Shown here: positions 62,163 through 64,000 of the stretch, piece after piece
Position numbering within the stretch: position 1 is the stretch's first letter
Layout: each line of letters starts with the position of its first letter
Source: Dolomitihabitans soli
GTDB lineage: Bacteria; Actinomycetota; Actinomycetes; Streptosporangiales; Streptosporangiaceae
Direction: 5' to 3'
Assembly (NCBI RefSeq): GCF_022213955.1
Contig: NZ_JAKNTW010000006.1
Location: 1 to 64,000, forward strand
Length of the DNA: 64,000 bases
Notes under the pieces: model-generated
Seen by the model: only the letters and a program-made list of their open reading frames with translations
Told to the model about the DNA's origin: nothing
The model's database searches: none
Made by a program: the position numbers and the translations under genes

Positions 62163-63437
62163 TCACCTGTCCCACAGGGCACTGATCGGCAGGGCCGTCA
62201 GCCGATCGCCGAACGAGAGCGACCGCGGCCCGGTGTAGAAGACGAAGCCGTGGACGAAGTCGTCCCCGAGCATCTCCCGGAGGGCTGTGAGCCCGCGGAA
62301 GTCACGTTGGTCGATCGCGTCGGTGGACTTGCACTCCACCCCGATCACCAGCCCGTTCGTACGTTCGATCACGAGATCGACCTCGGGCCCCTGGCTGACT
62401 CTCCAGTGATTGAGACGCAGGGAAGCCGAGGACCAGGTCGCCTGCTTGGCGATCTCGTTGACGATGAAGGATTCGACAAGCGGACCCCTGGCGGGCGACA
62501 CGCGTGCGGTCAAACCTTCGGCGTCCACGGCGAGCAGATGTGCGGCCAAACCAGTGTCGGTCAGGTGAAGCTTCGGCCGCTTGAGCGCACGGGCCGCGAG
62601 ATTCCTCGACCATGCCGGGAGCAGCCGGACGAGGAACACGGTTTCGAGGAGACCGAGGTAGCGGTTGACCGTACTGCGGTGAAGCTGGAGGTCGCTCCCG
62701 GCCTTCATGCTGTTGAACTCCTGGCCGGTGTTCGCCGCCGACAACGCCATGAGCTGACGCAGGTTACTCGGCTCCTCGATCCGTGCCATCTCGCGGATGT
62801 CGGTATCGATCACAGACTGGACGTAAGTCTGGTACCACTGCCCGCGGGCGCGCTCCGAGCGCATCGTGATCGCCTCGGGATAGGAGCCCCGGCAGATCAG
62901 CTCGAAGTAGTCGCGGCGGCTGAGCTGAGAGGGCGCGCCCGTGCGGAGTGCCTCAGGTTCGGCGAACGCCGTGGCGAGGAACGACGTCGGCTTGCCCGAC
63001 AGTTCCGCTTCGGCGAACGGCCACACTTCGATGACCGCGGCGCGGCCTGCCAGCGACTCGCTCAGCGAGGGAGTGGAGAGAAACCGGGTGGATCCGGCGA
63101 GAACGAACTGGCTCCGTTGGGAGGCCACGTCCACCGCCGCCTTGATGGCCAGTACGAGATCGTCGCCGCCACGCTGGATCTCGTCGATCATCATCGGCCG
63201 TGGACCGTCCGAGATGAAGGTCGCCGGGTCGGTCTGGGCGGCGGCCCGCAGCGGGCCGTCGTCGAGGGTGAGATACGTCCCACCCCGGTCGTGCTTCATC
63301 TGTTTGAGCAGTGTCGTCTTGCCGGACTGACGAGGCCCGTTGATGATCAGCACCCTGAAGTCGTCGAGGAACTCGTGAGCGCGGTCGGTGATACATCGGG
63401 TGACCAGCCCACGGGTCGTACCTTCGTCAGCCATCAT
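62163..63437 (-). CDS. AAA-family ATPase with DUF4143 domain
   Basis: 424 residues from ATG 63437. Walker A INGPRQSGKTTLLKQM, Walker B PRPMMIDEIQRGGDD, sensor LAGSTRFLST. The DUF4143 C-terminal part (KPKLHLTDTGLAAHLLAV, ESFIVNEIAKQATW) carries a PD-(D/E)XK-like pattern: EVDLVIE ... VIGVECKST. Such ATPases are often solitary and mobile, with roles that are still unclear. The iteron array lies in front of it. Confidence 0.92.
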   Translation of the reverse strand: MMADEGTTRGLVTRCITDRAHEFLDDFRVLIINGPRQSGKTTLLKQMKHDRGGTYLTLDDGPLRAAAQTDPATFISDGPRPMMIDEIQRGGDDLVLAIKAAVDVASQRSQFVLAGSTRFLSTPSLSESLAGRAAVIEVWPFAEAELSGKPTSFLATAFAEPEALRTGAPSQLSRRDYFELICRGSYPEAITMRSERARGQWYQTYVQSVIDTDIREMARIEEPSNLRQLMALSAANTGQEFNSMKAGSDLQLHRSTVNRYLGLLETVFLVRLLPAWSRNLAARALKRPKLHLTDTGLAAHLLAVDAEGLTARVSPARGPLVESFIVNEIAKQATWSSASLRLNHWRVSQGPEVDLVIERTNGLVIGVECKSTDAIDQRDFRGLTALREMLGDDFVHGFVFYTGPRSLSFGDRLTALPISALWDR

Positions 63438-63494
63438 CGACCAGCCCCTACCGGTACTCCCAAGATCTGCGAACCAGCAGCTCAGTATGTCACG

Positions 63495-63624
63495 ACCGAC
63501 ATTTGACAGGGCTTCGAACCGACACTTCACAGATCTTGGACCGACATTTCACGGGGCTTCCAACCGACACTTCACAGACTCCGAACCGACATTTCACAGG
63601 GCTTCCAACCGACACTTCACAGGA
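63495..63624. repeat. Six iterons with alternating 22/23-bp spacing
   Basis: ACCGACAYTTCACAG-type units start at 63495, 63518, 63540, 63563, 63585 and 63608. Odd and even units differ slightly (ACATTTCACAGGGCTTC vs ACACTTCACAGA), so the higher-order period is 45 bp. The steps equal about two helical turns. It sits between the AAC(2') gene end and the ATPase start, where the ATPase promoter must be. Confidence 0.8.
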
Positions 63625-63638
63625 GGTTCGGTGGGGTC

Positions 63639-64000
<362 letters not shown>

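Noticed and set aside
63495-63624. CRISPR array
   Set aside because: The repeat steps are only 22-23 bp with no unique spacers, and no cas genes are in the window.

Overview
The window looks like chromosome of a high-GC filamentous actinomycete, most plausibly a member of the Streptosporangiales/Streptomycetales. This is inferred from GC-rich codon use, frequent GTG and TTG starts, an XRE/DUF5753-DUF397-ATPase trio, a fused Kgd/OdhA 2-oxoglutarate dehydrogenase, a CebR-type operator in front of a GH9 cellulase, an SSI-family protease inhibitor, DUF6104 and an actinobacterial cysteine-attenuator leader peptide. No genus can be fixed from the sequence alone.

Left end (1-9260): five trypsin/V8-like secreted serine peptidase genes lie in tandem on the minus strand (the first runs off the left edge), followed by a plus-strand secreted SSI-type inhibitor whose reactive-site P1 residue is Arg. 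The peptidases fall into two recent duplicate pairs plus one diverged member. Three of the five carry an insertion of about 170 residues between the catalytic Asp and Ser, and one has Asp at the catalytic Ser position. Their flanks hold repeated terminator hairpins, two perfect CRP-type boxes and a leader inverted repeat.

Accessory region (9270-18140): a DUF2293 protein, a small two-gene cassette with a HicB-like second protein and a CTAG-rich operator-like site, a VOC protein, the XRE/DUF397/ATPase regulatory trio, a decayed Rhs toxin remnant with a possible surviving immunity gene, a nucleotidyltransferase, two GNAT acetyltransferases, a transposase relic and an 82-bp tandem repeat.

Middle (18140-34440): a P450-SDR pair divergent from a GbsR/MarR-like regulator; an erythromycin-esterase family gene; a MarR regulator with a SnoaL-like protein; a DrrAB-type exporter; selC (tRNA-Sec) directly in front of selA; a thiolase-like protein; an MpaB-family oxygenase with its TetR regulator and a candidate operator; a DUF4097-PadR operon with a perfect 24-bp operator-like palindrome; DUF6104; and a decayed fic gene.

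Central metabolism and nutrient scavenging (35000-47520): kgd, a secreted GH9 cellulase under a CebR box, an ArsR-type regulator with an MFS exporter, an MBL-fold hydrolase, and a sulfur-scavenging operon (leader peptide, small protein, NtaA-like monooxygenase and two flavin reductases).

Right end (47780-64000): an NAD(P)H oxidoreductase, an XRE/MmyB regulator, an MBL hydrolase, two dehydrogenases, two divergent ROK regulators and a complete sugar uptake and catabolism operon (ABC ATPase, permease, lipoprotein, Gfo/Idh/MocA oxidoreductase, sugar isomerase). The window ends with an AAA/DUF4143 ATPase, a six-unit iteron array of about 22.5-bp period, and the 3' part of an aminoglycoside 2'-N-acetyltransferase gene.
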